Of a DNA stretch of 64,000 bases, positions 1-12,200 are shown piece after piece; the first letter of the stretch is position 1, and each line of letters begins with the position of its first letter. The notes under the pieces were generated by a model, which ran no database searches, had not been told where the DNA came from, and worked only from the letters and a program-made list of their open reading frames with translations. The position numbers and the translations under genes were made by a program. Origin of the DNA: Nephrocerus scutellatus (lineage: Eukaryota > Arthropoda > Insecta > Diptera > Pipunculidae); contig OX352761.1 of assembly GCA_947095585.1 (NCBI GenBank), positions 21,977,777 through 22,041,776 on the forward strand, read 5' to 3'.

Positions 1-310
1 TAATGATATTATTTTTAAAGCGTGTCTATTTCTCTTCTACGCCAAGTTTCTCAACCCCAGGATTTCCTCCTCCTGTATTTAGAGCTAGTCGTAACTATTG
101 ACGATTGCTATTTCTGGTCTTTTCGTTGCAAAGGGCAGCCATGTTGACTCGAATCTCATTCGCGGATGCAGTGTTTTGTGGTGAGGCAATCACCGCTCGG
201 ATAATCACTGCTATCGTTTAATCTTTGTTCAATGTCATAAGTGTTGTGCATTAAACAAACCTCACTTTTCTAACTTGCTTGTCATGTAATTAACTCTATA
301 TGGGCCAATT
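1..310 (-). pseudogene. RTE-type retrotransposon fragment (endonuclease region)
   Basis: The stretch is clearly related to 48237-48440 and 62023-62220, sharing the segment around tgttgactcgaatc and attcgcggatgcag. In the better-preserved copies the minus strand reads as an RTE endonuclease with a TYRGANVDSDHYLVG-like motif. Here the frame is broken and nothing is expressible. It probably extends past the left edge of the window. Confidence 0.6.
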
Positions 311-1467
311 AAAAAACAAATCTATTTCACCAGTACACAATTGAATGTGTCAATTGTCCAGTGAGTTGTTATAAACGTGACAGGTGTGAGTGACGTTCAT
401 AACGTGAAATTTTGTCTGATTAGAAAATTTCATTAGCAAATTAGAGCGGTAAAGTTATTTTTTAAAGCTTTGCACGAGTTGTTTTTTATGGTGATGCTGA
501 CATGCGGAAAATGCAACATAAAACACCATCTACTTTACAAGTTTTACCCTTACGCTTGTGAGTGAAAGACAGAGTAGCACTCACTCACATATCACATAGC
601 AGATTTTATAATCAAAATTCGTAAATTCTTGTTCTGTTACACTTTCGCATGATAACAAATAAGATAAAATAAAGCTCTAAGCCTGCTCGTAGAATAAAAT
701 AAATTCACATTTTTCTGCATTTTCTATGTAAAAATGGGCGAGGAGTCAAGTCAATTGGCTCGTTCATGCGTTTGGCAAAAATATTCAAGGAATATACTGG
801 ATAAAAACAGGAGAACACATGCAAAAGCAAACACGTACAGTACGTGGAAACTTTTTGTGTTGTCTCTTTGTGAGTCCCCTTTTTGAATAGAATTGCCATC
901 AGACGTGTGTTGCATAGAAAATGGATGGCACATTGAGGGATAAATATGTATAAGTGACGGAAATAAAGGTATCCGAGTAAAACAGTTACAGTGACCTGTT
1001 TGTTTACCTTAAGTAAGCTGAGATTTTTCTGGATTTCTACAGTCAGTATTATTACGAGGATCGTACATACTAGAAATCGGAAAAATTTGTGTCTCCCTGA
1101 GTACTGTATGGAATATAAAATATTTTTTTTTTTTTTGTGAAAAAATTAAAAGGAGAACACGCGCGAAAATTTAAATCCGCCAAGAAAAATGTAAGGCTTG
1201 AAATTCCAACAGAAAAACATATTACATCTGAAAATCATTTTAAGCAACATACGGGAATGCCTTTCTGTAAAATATTATTTTTTTATTTTTAAAAAGAACA
1301 GTTTTATAATTCTCGATGTTAAGAGTTAATTTTTATTTTATTTGCACAAGCGTAAGCCAGCAAATAGAATAGCATTACAAAGGTGCAATTATAATGCTAG
1401 TCTATAATAAAGTATGCTTGTTGTGATTGTTAAGTAGGGGAAAAAAGGAGATATATGAGATGTGTCG
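311..1467. other. AT-rich stretch with no recognised gene
   Basis: Only short, composition-driven reading frames are present. I see no conserved motif, splice structure or transposon end that I can name. Confidence 0.5.
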
Positions 1468-1917
1468 TAGAGGGTTCTACCCGGGAATTCCCGGGAATTT
1501 TTTCCATTTTCTAGTTCCCGTTTCCCGGGAAATAAAATTAAAATTCCCGGGATTTTTTGCTTTCATTTTGGAGCAATAATTTTTCAAGTAATGCCACTAA
1601 TATTTTTTATTTCATCTGTATATGCCTGCTCCAAAAACACCATACATGAGTTTTTTATAAATTTATTGCGTTCTAACAAGGACAGTACATGAAAACATAC
1701 CAAGAAATGCTCATGTAAATAGCCTACATTTTCAAAGTCTGATGACTAGAATATAAATGTTATGTTATATTCCTAATTGGTATCATAACAAAGGACAAAA
1801 AAATTAGTTAGCTACCTCAACGTAAATATTCATTTTTATAAAGAATACGTAAATTTAGGACTGGTTAAAGTTGAAGGAAGTTGCTCTGCTGATAAAACAG
1901 TAGGTAGAACTTGTTAG

Positions 1918-2365
1918 GAAAAAGCTATCTGATATTTTCATACATTTATCCGATGTAGTAGCATCAACTACCGATGGTGCTGCCATCATGGTCAAAGTTG
2001 AAAGATTATCTGGATACATCCACCAACTGTACTATAAATACGGCATTCATTTTGCTGTTATTGGTGTAATTTATAAGAAAGATGAAGATATCAATCCCAG
2101 TCCTGATGAAATAGAAATAATTGGAAATGAGCACAACCCGGATCCCGAAAATTGTTCTGAGTCTGAAAGCAGCGATGACCGAAGCGACGGTAATACTATA
2201 ACCCCAAGATGTGAATGTGATAATATTAATGGTGCGTTGTCAATGGTAAGAAAAAATGTAAAGTTTTTTAAACTTTCACCAAAGAGAAACTGCATTGTAC
2301 AAGAACATGTCAAGGAAAAGCACGGAGTTGAACTAAGTTTGCTACTAGATTGCAAGACTCGGTGA
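1918..2365 (+). pseudogene. hAT transposase fragment
   Basis: In frame the sequence reads STTDGAAIMVK, then a H-Q-L-Y-Y-K-Y-G-I-H-F-A-V block typical of hAT transposases, then an acidic serine-rich linker, then K-F-F-K-L-S-P and GVELSLLLDCKTR just before a stop. LLLDCKTRW is a familiar hAT-superfamily segment. The C-terminal dimerisation piece, including NSIESERTFSASSNF, lies at about 3240-3305 beyond the inserted short element. The N-terminal zinc finger was not found. Nothing indicates a functional product. Confidence 0.65.
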
Positions 2366-2416
2366 AATAGCATTGAGGTAATGATTGTAAAGATTAAAAA
2401 TAAAAATAAAAAAAAA

Positions 2417-3180
2417 ACAACCCATAAAAATACAATTTTTCATGTAAATTCTCTAATAGGAGATGGGTATGTGTTAAAATTTGAAGAAAATCGGGCTAAT
2501 TTTTAAAAAATTTATATGGGCACCCCTCGGACCTCAGGGCCACACTCCAAAAACTTTACAAAAAATTTTGTCCATCGGAGATACACACGTATATAAAATT
2601 TAAAAAAAATCGGGTTAAGTTTTTTAAAAAATTTGTTGAGGCCCCATGACCCTCCAAACCTTGTCTCAAAAATTTTTGCAAAAAGTGTTGCCCATCGGAG
2701 ATACACACGTATATAAAATTTAAAAAAATAGGGTTAATTTTTTAAAAAAAAAATGTTCGGGCACAATGACCCTGGGGCCCGGGGTCTCCAAATTTTTTAC
2801 AAACAATTTTTTTCATCTATAAAATTTAAAGAAAATCGGGTTAATTTTTTTTAAATTTTGGGGCCCCACGACTTCGGGACCCAGGGTCTTCAAATTTTTT
2901 ACAAAAAGTGTTGTATATCAGAGATACACATGTGTAAACAATTTGAAGAAAATCGAGTAAAATTTTGTAAAATACCCCGACCCCGTGGCCTAAGGGTCCT
3001 CAAATTTTAATAGAAAGTGTTGTCATCGGAGATATGCATGTGTGCAAAATTTCAATAAAATAGGACTTTGGGAAGTGGGTCAAAAATTGATCGCAAGATT
3101 ACATGAGACACAAATCCACAAATCCACAAACCCACAAACCCACAAACACACGGGCAAGTGAAGTTAATATAGAGAATTTA
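2417..3180 (+). mobile_element. DINE-1/Helentron-like non-autonomous element, copy 1
   Basis: It starts near caacccataaaaatac, with AAATTCTCTA about 30 bases in, and ends in gttaatatagagaattt, so the subterminal AAATTCTCTA motif is inverted at the far end. The core is a series of degenerate units of roughly 100-130 bases. Each contains a tttacaaaaagtgttg...atcggagatacacacgt block and an aaatttgaagaaaatcggg block. Near the 3' end is a short (CCCACAAA)n microsatellite. The insertion lies in an A-run inside the hAT remnant. Confidence 0.6.
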
Positions 3181-3392
3181 AAAAATGGAAACCAGGGAGT
3201 ACTGGAAACATCACTAAAAACCTTAATAAGCTGTTAGATGCAATAATGACAATACAGCCTAATTCAATTGAAAGCGAAAGGACATTCTCAGCTTCGTCAA
3301 ACTTTTGTATTTTTGTATTTAATTGCCCGGGAAATTTATTTTTAAATTCCCGATTCCCGGGAACAAAAATAGGCGGGAAATGATACCCTCTA

Positions 3393-3849
3393 GCATGTGT
3401 GTATTTTGAATTCCTGCAGGTTGTAATGATGCGAAAAAAGAGAGCTTATCTTAAAGGTATCCACATACATGTTGAATTACTTAAGAAGGAATCTTCGAAC
3501 TTAATTGTACGTGCGAAGATGGTGGATGATGGAAGATTGAACTGCAGCGCAATGTTTCTATCGCTGATAAGTTTTAACGCTCAGTTCTATATCTAGTAGG
3601 TGCTTCTTAGTACCTGACCTGATATGATAATTGTACTCAAGTTTAGGGCAAAATTAGAAAAAAAAAGGAAAGGAAAAAATATTTCTTGCACCGTGTTAGG
3701 AGACGTAAACATTTTGCAGCACGTTATTTTTGGCGGATGTGAACATATGGTCATTATTGCAAGCGAAGCTTTTAGTTAACGTAAATACCAAGAATTGCGA
3801 GTTTTTCGGTCCTCTCAAACCAAGTGTAATTTATAGATAACAGCTGACG
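3393..3849. other. No recognised feature
   Basis: A short open stretch at 3399-3596 has no recognisable domain and looks like chance. No repeat or gene is identified. Confidence 0.4.
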
Positions 3850-4160
3850 GCTTAGGTTTCGCTTGGAGGATATACAGCATTGAGTTTCATCATCATAATT
3901 AGATCTACAACCGGTTTCCGGTCCTGGCATCCTGCAAAAAATCTTTTCACCAGTTCCGATTTCGAGCCGATGTCATCCAGTTTGGCATCCCTAAATTCTG
4001 GGCGTCCTGGTCTACGCCATCCTTCCAGCGTAGACTTGGCCAATCGAAACCACCAAGGACTCTGCTAGAATTTGCAAGTTCCTGTCCAAAGAGAGCACCT
4101 ATCCGATTTTCATCGAAAAATTTACGGAAGAATCTCTTATTACTTTTCACTAACACATTT
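3850..4160 (-). pseudogene. RTE-type reverse transcriptase C-terminal fragment
   Basis: On the minus strand the reading includes PSLRWKDGVDQDAQNLG followed by MTSARNRNWWKDFL in a neighbouring frame. This is the same 3' end as in copies at 42570-43335 and 60435-62500 (RGRPSLRWKDGVHQDAKSLG). It is the terminal part of an RTE ORF2 and is frameshifted. Confidence 0.6.
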
Positions 4161-4319
4161 TCCTACCAGCAGTTATCAATGCGTAGATAATCTGGTGAGA
4201 ATGCATGCTGAGCATAGAGTCCCTCGTTGTGTAGCGGACAATATCATAGCACGGGAAAAGGTTTCATGGGCTCTATTATGCTAGACAAGTCACTGGAGCT
4301 TTTACTAAAATATATCCCA

Positions 4320-4560
4320 TGAAGCTGGAGAAGAGCAACCAGAAGAAGAAATAAACCCGAACTCTTCTCCAGCCATAGGCCATAAATCAGCGAAGAATTT
4401 TAGGCGTCTTAGTCCATCATCGTTCTTGCTAAAACTCTGGAGCTCATTTTTAATCATCATATCAGGCAAAGATTTAAAGTTCCACAAGCATCGAGATTTC
4501 AACACGCATTTCTCAATGGCAGGTCAACGGAAAGGGCCCTTCATATACGAAGTTTTTGTT
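4320..4560 (+). pseudogene. Reverse transcriptase fragment, I/LOA-like, inverted relative to its neighbour
   Basis: The plus-strand frame reads KTLELIFNHHIRQRF and then FQHAFLNGRSTERALHIRS, which is the RT palm/finger region of RNase H-carrying non-LTR elements. It abuts the oppositely oriented RNase H fragment starting near 4540. This suggests an inversion or two separate insertions. Confidence 0.5.
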
Positions 4561-6015
4561 TAGCATCTCGCTTTAGCAAGAGTTTGCATTTAGCGATTGG
4601 CATACCTATAGAACCATATTTAGTTAAAAAGGGTAGTGTAGTTCCTTGTTTGGCGAGTTCGTCAGCGATACAACTACCCGGAATGTCTCTGTGCCCCGGC
4701 ACCCAACACAGGTGGATATTGAACTGCTCCGCCATCTCCACGAGAGATGATCGGCAGTTAAGGGCTAGAATTGTATTTGTAGAGACTGATTCCAGGGATT
4801 TCAGTGCAGCTTGGCTATCAGAGAATATAATCTGTATATATATATATATATTCTTAGCGGATATGACGTTTCACTTCAACCAAGATAAGGCTTCGCTGAT
4901 CGACATAATTTCAGCCTTGAAAACACTATAGTGATTAGAAAGACGGAAAGAGAGGCTAAGGTTTAGCCTTTTTGAGAAAACACCTCCGCCTGTCGAACAT
5001 CTGTGTAAAAATATATGTCTTCCAGTAGCCAAGTAAGCGCCTTCTTTCCAGAATGATCTGTTGTTGTTGCGGAGTGTTGTAGTCTATTTTGTCTGGAATC
5101 CTGACTTAATTCAGGATGGAGGAGTGATCGATTTCATTTCTAGTATATTGGGAAAAAAGCATTAAGGCGAATAGCCGAATCAGCAGCTACTTGCCTGCTG
5201 AAAGTGTCGCGTGGTGTAAGGTCGAACAGAATGTCCAATGCGTAGGAGGGGGTTGTACGAAGTGCTCCGCTTATACATAGACTAGCTGGTCTTTGGACTT
5301 TGCATAATTTGTTAAGGTTTACTTTTTTATTCAAGGCAGTCCACCATACAGTCAAACCGAATAGTAGAGTAGGTCTTACTACCGCTCTATATAGCAAATG
5401 GGTTATATGGGGTTGAAGACTCCAACGGCTACCAATGGCTTTTTGCATGAGAAGAGTGACGAAATTTTTCTTATATGTTTGGTCTCCAGCTTATCTTTCT
5501 GTCCAAAATAAGACCCAAATACTTGACTTTATCAAGGAATGTTAAGCTTATACCTTTTATAGAAAGAGGGCTAATAAAGGCAACTTTATATTTCCTGGTG
5601 AATAGAACAAGCTCCGTTTTGTGAGGATTTACCCCTAAACCACAGCGATCTTCCCAGCAAGTTAGCTTGTTGAGAGCATTTTTCCAGGAGTTCCTTTAAG
5701 GTATTCGGGTATTTTCCTGAGACGGCAATAGGAACGTCATCCGCATAAGCGATTACTCTGCAGCCCTCACCTCTTAGGCATAATAGCAGCTCATTCGGCG
5801 CTTAATTCCATAGAAGGGGGAATAGGACTTAACCTTCAGACAGATCTTCTTTTGAATTCATAATCCGACATGTGAGCAGAAGATTAATCAATTCTCCAAG
5901 CGAGTTGTTCGCCCTGAAAGTCGACAGTGCATCCGTAGGCGCAGATGTGTTGACGTCGTTAAAAGTGCCTTCAATGTCTGGGAATACCACCCTTATGAAG
6001 GGAATATCCAATATA
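4540..6015 (-). pseudogene. I/LOA-type non-LTR retrotransposon fragment (RT to RNase H)
   Basis: Minus-strand pieces run from RT (ALSTFRANNSLGELINLLLTCRI near 5900, one residue run split by stops) through a thumb region (HLLYRAVVRPTLLFGLTVWW near 5400) to RNase H (CWVPGHRDIPGSCIADELAK near 4690). The same family is present on the plus strand at 14945-19327, with near-identical VRPTLLFGLTVWWTALNKKV. The copy is 5'-truncated, with stops and frameshifts throughout. Confidence 0.75.
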
Positions 6016-7630
6016 ACGTACCAGTGTGTGGAGAGATTAAGGTGAGTACAATTTTTTTAATTAGCCTGTGTTGTCGTTTGTAAACAATATACAAATGGGT
6101 TGTTAATTAATTTTCAATAAACCCTAAGTATGAACAAAATACAACAAACCTTTGCATAGAAATCCATTCCATATGCCCTGCACAAAAATCCTAATGACAA
6201 CTTGTCTATAGTCCTTCAGGATGACGCTCTCAAATTTAATTCATCGGGCGCACTCTCAATCCCAATAGAAAACTCACAACCATCAACCCCAACAGATTTT
6301 TGCGAATTGTGATTCCCATCATAGCGGCAGTTTCGTAATTCTGTGTCATTATTTATGGATGCAAATCTGTGAATTTCATTTGCATGCATCACGTCCTCTA
6401 CTCCTGAAGTTGCGTGCGAAATCATCTCGTAAGTGCAGTTGAAGTTTGTACTAAAAATGCTAAAAATGCTTTTAGCATTTTCACCAACGTATGTATACCG
6501 TAATGCGGCCCGGCAATGAAAAATGCAAACGTTGCGCATTTATATTTTTCTTTGTTGGTTGGTTTAATTTTTGTTGTTGCAATTTTTCGAGTTTTTTACT
6601 CAGCTATATAGCGTAGGCATGGAGAGATGGTTGCAACTTGCAAGCGTTGACATAGCTAGACACGTTCATGCTTCACACGACATATTGAATACTCTTATGT
6701 GTGCATGCGTTATGTATATATGCATGCAATGCAGGAGTACCCTCGCCATTAATTTTCATTTCCATAATAATCACATGCAAGATATGCACGCACACCAACG
6801 TGGAAAACTCTAATAAATGTGGCGGCGAACGCGAATGATATGCGTTGTTGATACACGACACGATAATGCCATTTGAAAGTTTCCTCCGCGGATTGTATGT
6901 ATTGCCAGATTCGTAAATATCATCTTCATGGAATCTTCACCTGAATTCGCAGATACGCTCGACTCGTAGGTGAAATAAATCTTCATTGCTCTAGAAGAAG
7001 GATCCATTTACACGCATAAGTACCAAAATACGAAAAAGCAAAAATTTCTCTCCCAGGACGACTTTTATGCCGGAACAAAATTCCATCATCCTGGCCCTAA
7101 TATACAATTTCACATGAAGGTAGGAAATTAGCTTACATTATGAGAGTCGCTGACCCTTAAGTTTATTTATGACATGCATTCATCGTCACACTATGACTTT
7201 AATGTCTTATGCGCACTTCTGCTAATTTAATTTGTTTCAGGAATGTTACGTCATTTTAAAATAAAATCTGTGCTTGGCTTAGTTGCAAAGAAATTGTGAA
7301 CGTTCGGTGCTTAGGATTAGGAACGTAACACATACTCATGTATAGAAAAATCGTATTCTTTGAAGAGTGTCTAATAAACATGTTTATGACTCTTAATGGG
7401 AAAATTATTAAAACGCTGAGCTGAAATTCAAAAAAAAACCCCTTTTGATATCTAGAGAAGAAGGCAGTAAAAAACGGGGTGAATGATATCACATATACTG
7501 TGATAATATCGTGGGCTTAGAGACACAAAGAGGAATAATTTAAAGTAATTGACGAATGCAGGTCAAGAGGAGTGTTAGAATAATGTTTATGGCTTAAATC
7601 ACGAAACCAAACTTGAAAGCGCACAGGTGA
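6016..7630. other. No recognised gene
   Basis: Several reading frames of 60-107 codons occur, but none has a recognisable domain or splice context. The composition is that of ordinary intergenic insect DNA. Confidence 0.4.
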
Positions 7631-7634
7631 AGAT

Positions 7635-9150
7635 ATTATATCCCCTTGTGGATTCTAGGGCCTTTACTACGCCTACGCGCTATCGGGTGCGATTTCTGGC
7701 AATGAGCTTCAGCTCTTAACAACTCTTCCCCAATTGCCGTAACTCCTTCTCAACTGTTCTGCGCCATGTATTTCTGGGACGACCCGTTCTTCTACCATCC
7801 TGAGATAACGATTTCCATTGCATTGCATAGTTTGCTGAGGAACTGTCGCCTTTTCGGAGTATATGATCAATCCACTGCCACTTCCATCGTTGGATGGTTG
7901 TGCCTATTGGTTCCTGACCCGTTCTCTGGTAAAGATGTTCGTTAGAGATAAGGTTAGGCCAGAAAACCCTTAAGATGTTCCGTAGGCACCTATTTACAAA
8001 CGTTTGTAATGTTTTTGTGATAGTGGCGGTCACCTTACAAGTGCTGCACCCATACAACAGCACAGATCTAACATTTGACCGGATCAGTCGCAGCTTGTTG
8101 TTTAAGCTGATCGCATTGCTTCGCCATATCATGGACATTATTCAAAACACTAAACTTTGCCGATTCAGTTGACAATATCCTGTTCAGTTTCACCTTCGGT
8201 CGAGACAATACTCCCAAGATATTGGAAAATCTCTACTCTCTCTACCGGTTGTCCAGCAATTTTAACTTGAGTTACTGAGTTAGTGCCGAGGTTGTTGATT
8301 TTGGTTTTGGCAGCATTAATCTTCAAACCCGCAACATTTGCCTCCCTCTACACATTTGTTGTCATTTGGTGCAGCTCCATAGTTCTATGTGAGAGTAAAC
8401 AAACGTCGTCAGCGTAATCCAGATGTTTGAGTTGAGATGTAAGAGTCCAATGAATTCCTCCGTTTCCAGTAGATAAAGCTGCGCGAAGTACATCGCTTAT
8501 CACCAACAAAAAAAGTATCGGCGATAGAATGCAACCTTGTCGTACCTCACTTAGTATCTCAAATTCATCTGACAGCTTTCCTCTATGCAGCACATGACAT
8601 TTAGAGCCAGCATAGGTTGCTTTAATAATAGCTATTAGTTCTAGTCCGAAATCTGGCCAATAAAATCCTATCACCATGTGGGTGCCAGGAAATTAGGCCT
8701 CTGGGTGCTGTTGGCGTAAACACCACACCCACTCAAGATTCACGGGGACTGCCGGAGGGTTTGCCGGAATAGAGTAGCACAGTGTTACACGTTGGGTATT
8801 GGTACTCTTCCGCGTCGAACCATCTTACTTTACTCACTCCCAGTATTTCCAAATAATATCGAATTCATTATTCGATCATTACTTATCCGAGACGTTGTGT
8901 CGGTTTCAGTAGCGGGCATTTTTCGGTACCGCAGGTAGCTAACCCACCTAGACTAGAAACGCTAGACCGTTCGCACTTGCAATTTTAGCCTACATATATA
9001 AGGATTTATACACATAATTGCCCAGAGACCACCAATAGGAGGTAGAGCAAGCACTACATCACGAGCTTGAGTGTTGCCCTACTGGCTCAAACCAGGCTCA
9101 GTAGTTTCCCGATCAATCGCAATGCAGATCCCCATCTTGCGGTCTTGCTG
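7635..9150 (-). mobile_element. RTE-like non-LTR retrotransposon, family B, internally deleted copy
   Basis: On the minus strand, the 5' leader at 8880-9150 matches the leader at 28690-28960. Next come RT residues (VRQGCILSPILFLLVISDVL, then LDYADDVCLLSH, the YADD box, at about 8400) and a C-terminal region (NVRSVLLYGCSTCKV and a GRRTGRPRNTWRRTVEKEL block). Much of the endonuclease and early RT is absent compared with the copy at 28690-30710. The 3' end lies near 7635, just past a ccccttgtggattctagggc segment shared with the other copy. Confidence 0.75.
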
Positions 9151-9379
9151 GTAAAATTCTTGCCGAATAAAGTTATTTTTTAAAAAATATCTTTATGACT
9201 AACCTATATAAATATATAAATATTAGCTTATAGCAACAGCGTTAACCGGAACCAGCTAACTCCGCTTCACAAAAAACCTCATCAAAACCCACTGAAGACA
9301 GCATGTCGAGATTTGAACTCTCTGCCTGACAAAAATAAATATACACATTTTCATAAATATCTTGACTCAATCGCCACCT

Positions 9380-9575
9380 TCCATATTGAAGAAAAACATA
9401 AACTTATCGAAGCACAGAACGAGTATATAGTGTGAATATGGCTTCGTTAAGTCCAGTGGCTTAGGCGTGATTATATCTCTATTATAGCGCCACCAACCGG
9501 GTTCAAAAAACATATACTTATTGGAGTACCAAACGAATATATGGTGTAAATATGGCTTTGTTAGTAGGTAGTAGC
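9380..9575. repeat. Diverged tandem repeat, about 115-base unit
   Basis: The unit contains aaaaaacata-acttat-g-ag-acc-aacga-tatatggtgt, then ggcttcgttaagtccagtggcttaggcgtg, then a tagcgccacc block. About 1.6 units are visible here. The same unit recurs at 10190-10495. Confidence 0.55.
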
Positions 9576-10189
9576 GCAGATAATGGCATTCAAGTCCCAA
9601 GATAAGTCTCAATATACATATTCCTCCAAAAATAGGCACTGAATTAGAATTAAGCATACTTTTAGGCTGTAAGATTAGTTAGATTATTTTTAATAATTAA
9701 CCGACTATAAGTTTAAATCATAACCAGGCAGTCAACCAGGTTTTTCCAGTTTGTAAGTAGGTATGTGATTGCAGATGTAGTTTATTTTTAGAAGATGACT
9801 TAATACATATGAGTATGGTTAGTTGTAAATAAGGAACGTTGCCCCAATATTATGGTTTTTTTCTTTCTATATTTCTATCTATAAGATTGGAAGTTTCTGG
9901 AAACTTTTCAATGAGTATTAATAGTACGGCGTTTTAAACGATCAATTCAGCTCTTATTTGGAATTCAAAAAGAGTAGTTGAAGAGTACTTGCAAGTAGAA
10001 CTGTAGTTAAGTACAAGTATTGTTGTAATAAGGTATTTGTGTACATTTAAAGTTATCACCAGATAAAATTGTGAACTTAAGTTAATTTTACTGTTTGTGT
10101 AATAAAGTTGTTATTTGTGAATTAATAAACTTTTGTTGTGTTTTATTTGCAAAGGCTTTACGAATCTCGAAAGCCTAAATTTCGTAACA

Positions 10190-10495
10190 ACATGTTGTAA
10201 ATTTGGCTTAAATAAGTCCAGTGGACTAGGTGTGATGGTCTTTCACACATAATTAACAATATCTCTACTCCAGCGCCATCTGCAGACTCCAAAAAGGTCA
10301 TATTATTCAACACTGGGTCACAAAAAAAATAAATTATCGTACATATGGTCTGAATAAGGCTTCTATACACCCAGTGGCTTAAGCGTGGTAACGTGTTTAA
10401 AGCTTGATGATATTTCGACTTCAGTGCCACCTATCGGGCTCAAAAAAGAGACAAACTTAGCGAAGCACCAAACGAACATATGGTGTGTCTTTAAT
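10190..10495. repeat. Second block of the about 115-base tandem repeat
   Basis: About 2.5 degenerate units carry the same landmarks as 9380-9575: agtccagtgg, ctccagcgccatctg or cagtgccacctatcgggctc, and caccaaacgaacatatggtgtg. The 600 bases between the two blocks show no gene. Confidence 0.55.
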
Positions 10496-10611
10496 TACAT
10501 ATAATGCACAATCACAAGACAACAAGCGTTGCCCGGCTGGCACCTCCTCCATTCCAGAGCTCCGTTCTGATGAGTATTTTTTATAAACTAAAATAGAAAA
10601 AAAAATTTAAT

Positions 10612-10629
10612 TGGCGCCAAACGTGGGGC
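10612..10629 (+). other. Retroviral-type primer-binding-site-like 18-mer (tRNA-Lys)
   Basis: The sequence tggcgccaaacgtggggc differs at one position from the classical tRNA-Lys1,2 primer-binding site of retroviruses and LTR elements. It could mark the leader of a degraded LTR element. No gag or pol follows, because at 10765 a DINE-like repeat begins. Confidence 0.35.
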
Positions 10630-10764
10630 TCAGATAAGCTTACAGTAATTTACGTGAAAAGTTGTTAGAAAAATTTAAAAGTGACCCAAAACAGCTCAAT
10701 AAGTTGTTGTTTTTAAAAAACTACCGAAATTGTTCGACACAAGAAAGCCCTCAAGCAGTGCTGT

Positions 10765-11610
10765 GTTTTTAACAACACATAAAAATTAAAATTGTTCATG
10801 TAAATTCTCCAAAAGGAGATCCATATGTGTGCAAAATTTGAAAATTTTTTTACACTTGCCACAATTGTTTTAAAACTAGTCCCATTAAATTCTGACTGGT
10901 AGAAGACGACATATACGAGTTCTTACCAAAAACTTTCCACAACTATAGACACACGAGTTAATGTATTCTGCTATGCTAGTGACTACACACACCCCCCGTG
11001 TAAGTATATTTAGTTGTAATTCAGTCCAAAGAATAATTTATCTTAGAAGTCTAATAGTATGCATCGTGAAATGTAGGTCTTTTATTCATAAATGATAGGT
11101 CATTTAGTCAAAAGCGATTTCTGAAATAGACTGAAAAAAACACTTTTACTTTGCAATCGTTTAGGCTTAAAAAATCGATAGCGATGCGTAGATTGAGTAT
11201 TTGTTCAGTTTTATCAGGGGTAGTAACCCCTATGATTGAAAAAATTACGCCACCGCAAGCCGAGCTCTAGCCAATTGTTTTAAAACAAGCCCCATCAAAT
11301 TTTGACTGGTAGAAGCCGAGATATATGACACGGCAAACAAACGTATAAACGTACAAATGTACACACGTTTGCTGAAAAAGTTTTCATGTCCTCTGAATAT
11401 AAGCTTCGCCCTTCGGGCTCGCAATTAGAGCCGATTTACTTCAAATTTTTTACATAAACTCTTGTCACCGGAGGTACACCTGTGTAAAAAGTTTGTATGG
11501 GAGCCCCCGACTTTAGGACCCGATCACTTACTAATTTCAATAGGACGTGTTGTCATCGGAGATAAACAAGTGTTGAAAAATTGAAGAAAAAATTTGACCA
11601 AACTTTTGTT
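10765..11610 (+). mobile_element. Degenerate DINE-like element with an internal direct repeat
   Basis: It starts with aacacataaaaatta and gtaaattctcc, the family 5' end, and runs into tttacataaactcttgtcaccggagg and gttgtcatcggagataaac core-type blocks. No clear 3' terminus is left. A segment of about 54 bases (caattgttttaaaac... to ...gaagncgagatata) is repeated at about 10861 and 11270, so the middle is a separate duplication or insertion. Confidence 0.4.
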
Positions 11611-11864
11611 TAGACCTGAGGGTTTCGTTTTTAGTGTTATTGTTAAAAGACAGATACTGCGTCCTCGATGCCAAGAAAGTGGCTTAATTCTGGAAGCGCA
11701 TCACCTCCGTAACTAAAGTGGGTTCATACGTCCTTCGTTTTAGATTTTTTAAGCTCTTCTAGGATATGGATCTTACGAGGCCGAACGAGGCCCGAATTCC
11801 AGAACACACACCTAGAGGTAAGTTCGAAGCACATTTTCTTTTCTTTTTCGCTTTAATATAAATA

Positions 11865-12200
11865 TTATTCAAGCACACTTAAATGGTGTACTATTTTATT
11901 TTTATTTTTTCTATAATTTGCTTCTTTCTTTCTTTTCTTTACTTCTCGGAGGAGCATAGGGCTTCTACAAACACCCGCCAACGAATTTGATTTGTCGGCT
12001 GAGGATTCAAGAGACGGCACTCGGTCCCCAGGGATCTTGCTTCCTCTTCTATTGTCCTTTTCCATGTCTTGCTAGGACGGCCAATTCGGCGGCTTCCTTG
12101 TGGATTCCAAGTGTCCAAGTTCCAAAACGTGTCCTTTTCCGTGGGCCAAAGGTCATTGTTGATAAATTCCGAGGCTTGTATTAGTTTCAAAAATCAATTA
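11865..12200 (-). pseudogene. Non-LTR RT C-terminal fragment
   Basis: The minus-strand reading GRPSKTWKRTIEEEARSLG closely parallels the GRPRNTWRRTVEKELRQLG tail of the family B retrotransposon. This is therefore the very end of a related ORF2. It is isolated, short and not functional. Confidence 0.55.

Larger units (their letters stand above)
1468..3392 (+). mobile_element. Decayed hAT-type DNA transposon
   Basis: The outer ends match as inverted repeats (TAGAGGGT at 1468, ACCCTCTA ending at 3392). Both ends carry several CCCGGGAA blocks just inside. ATGTGT occurs next to both ends, a possible eroded target-site duplication, although the offset differs by two bases. Inside are hAT transposase remnants at 1918-2365 and 3190-3305, separated by a DINE-like insertion at 2417-3180. 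The element is dead and much of the transposase is missing. Confidence 0.65.

Noticed and set aside
6216..6539. 107-codon minus-strand frame as a host gene
   Set aside because: No domain, no splice or promoter context, and length within chance expectation.
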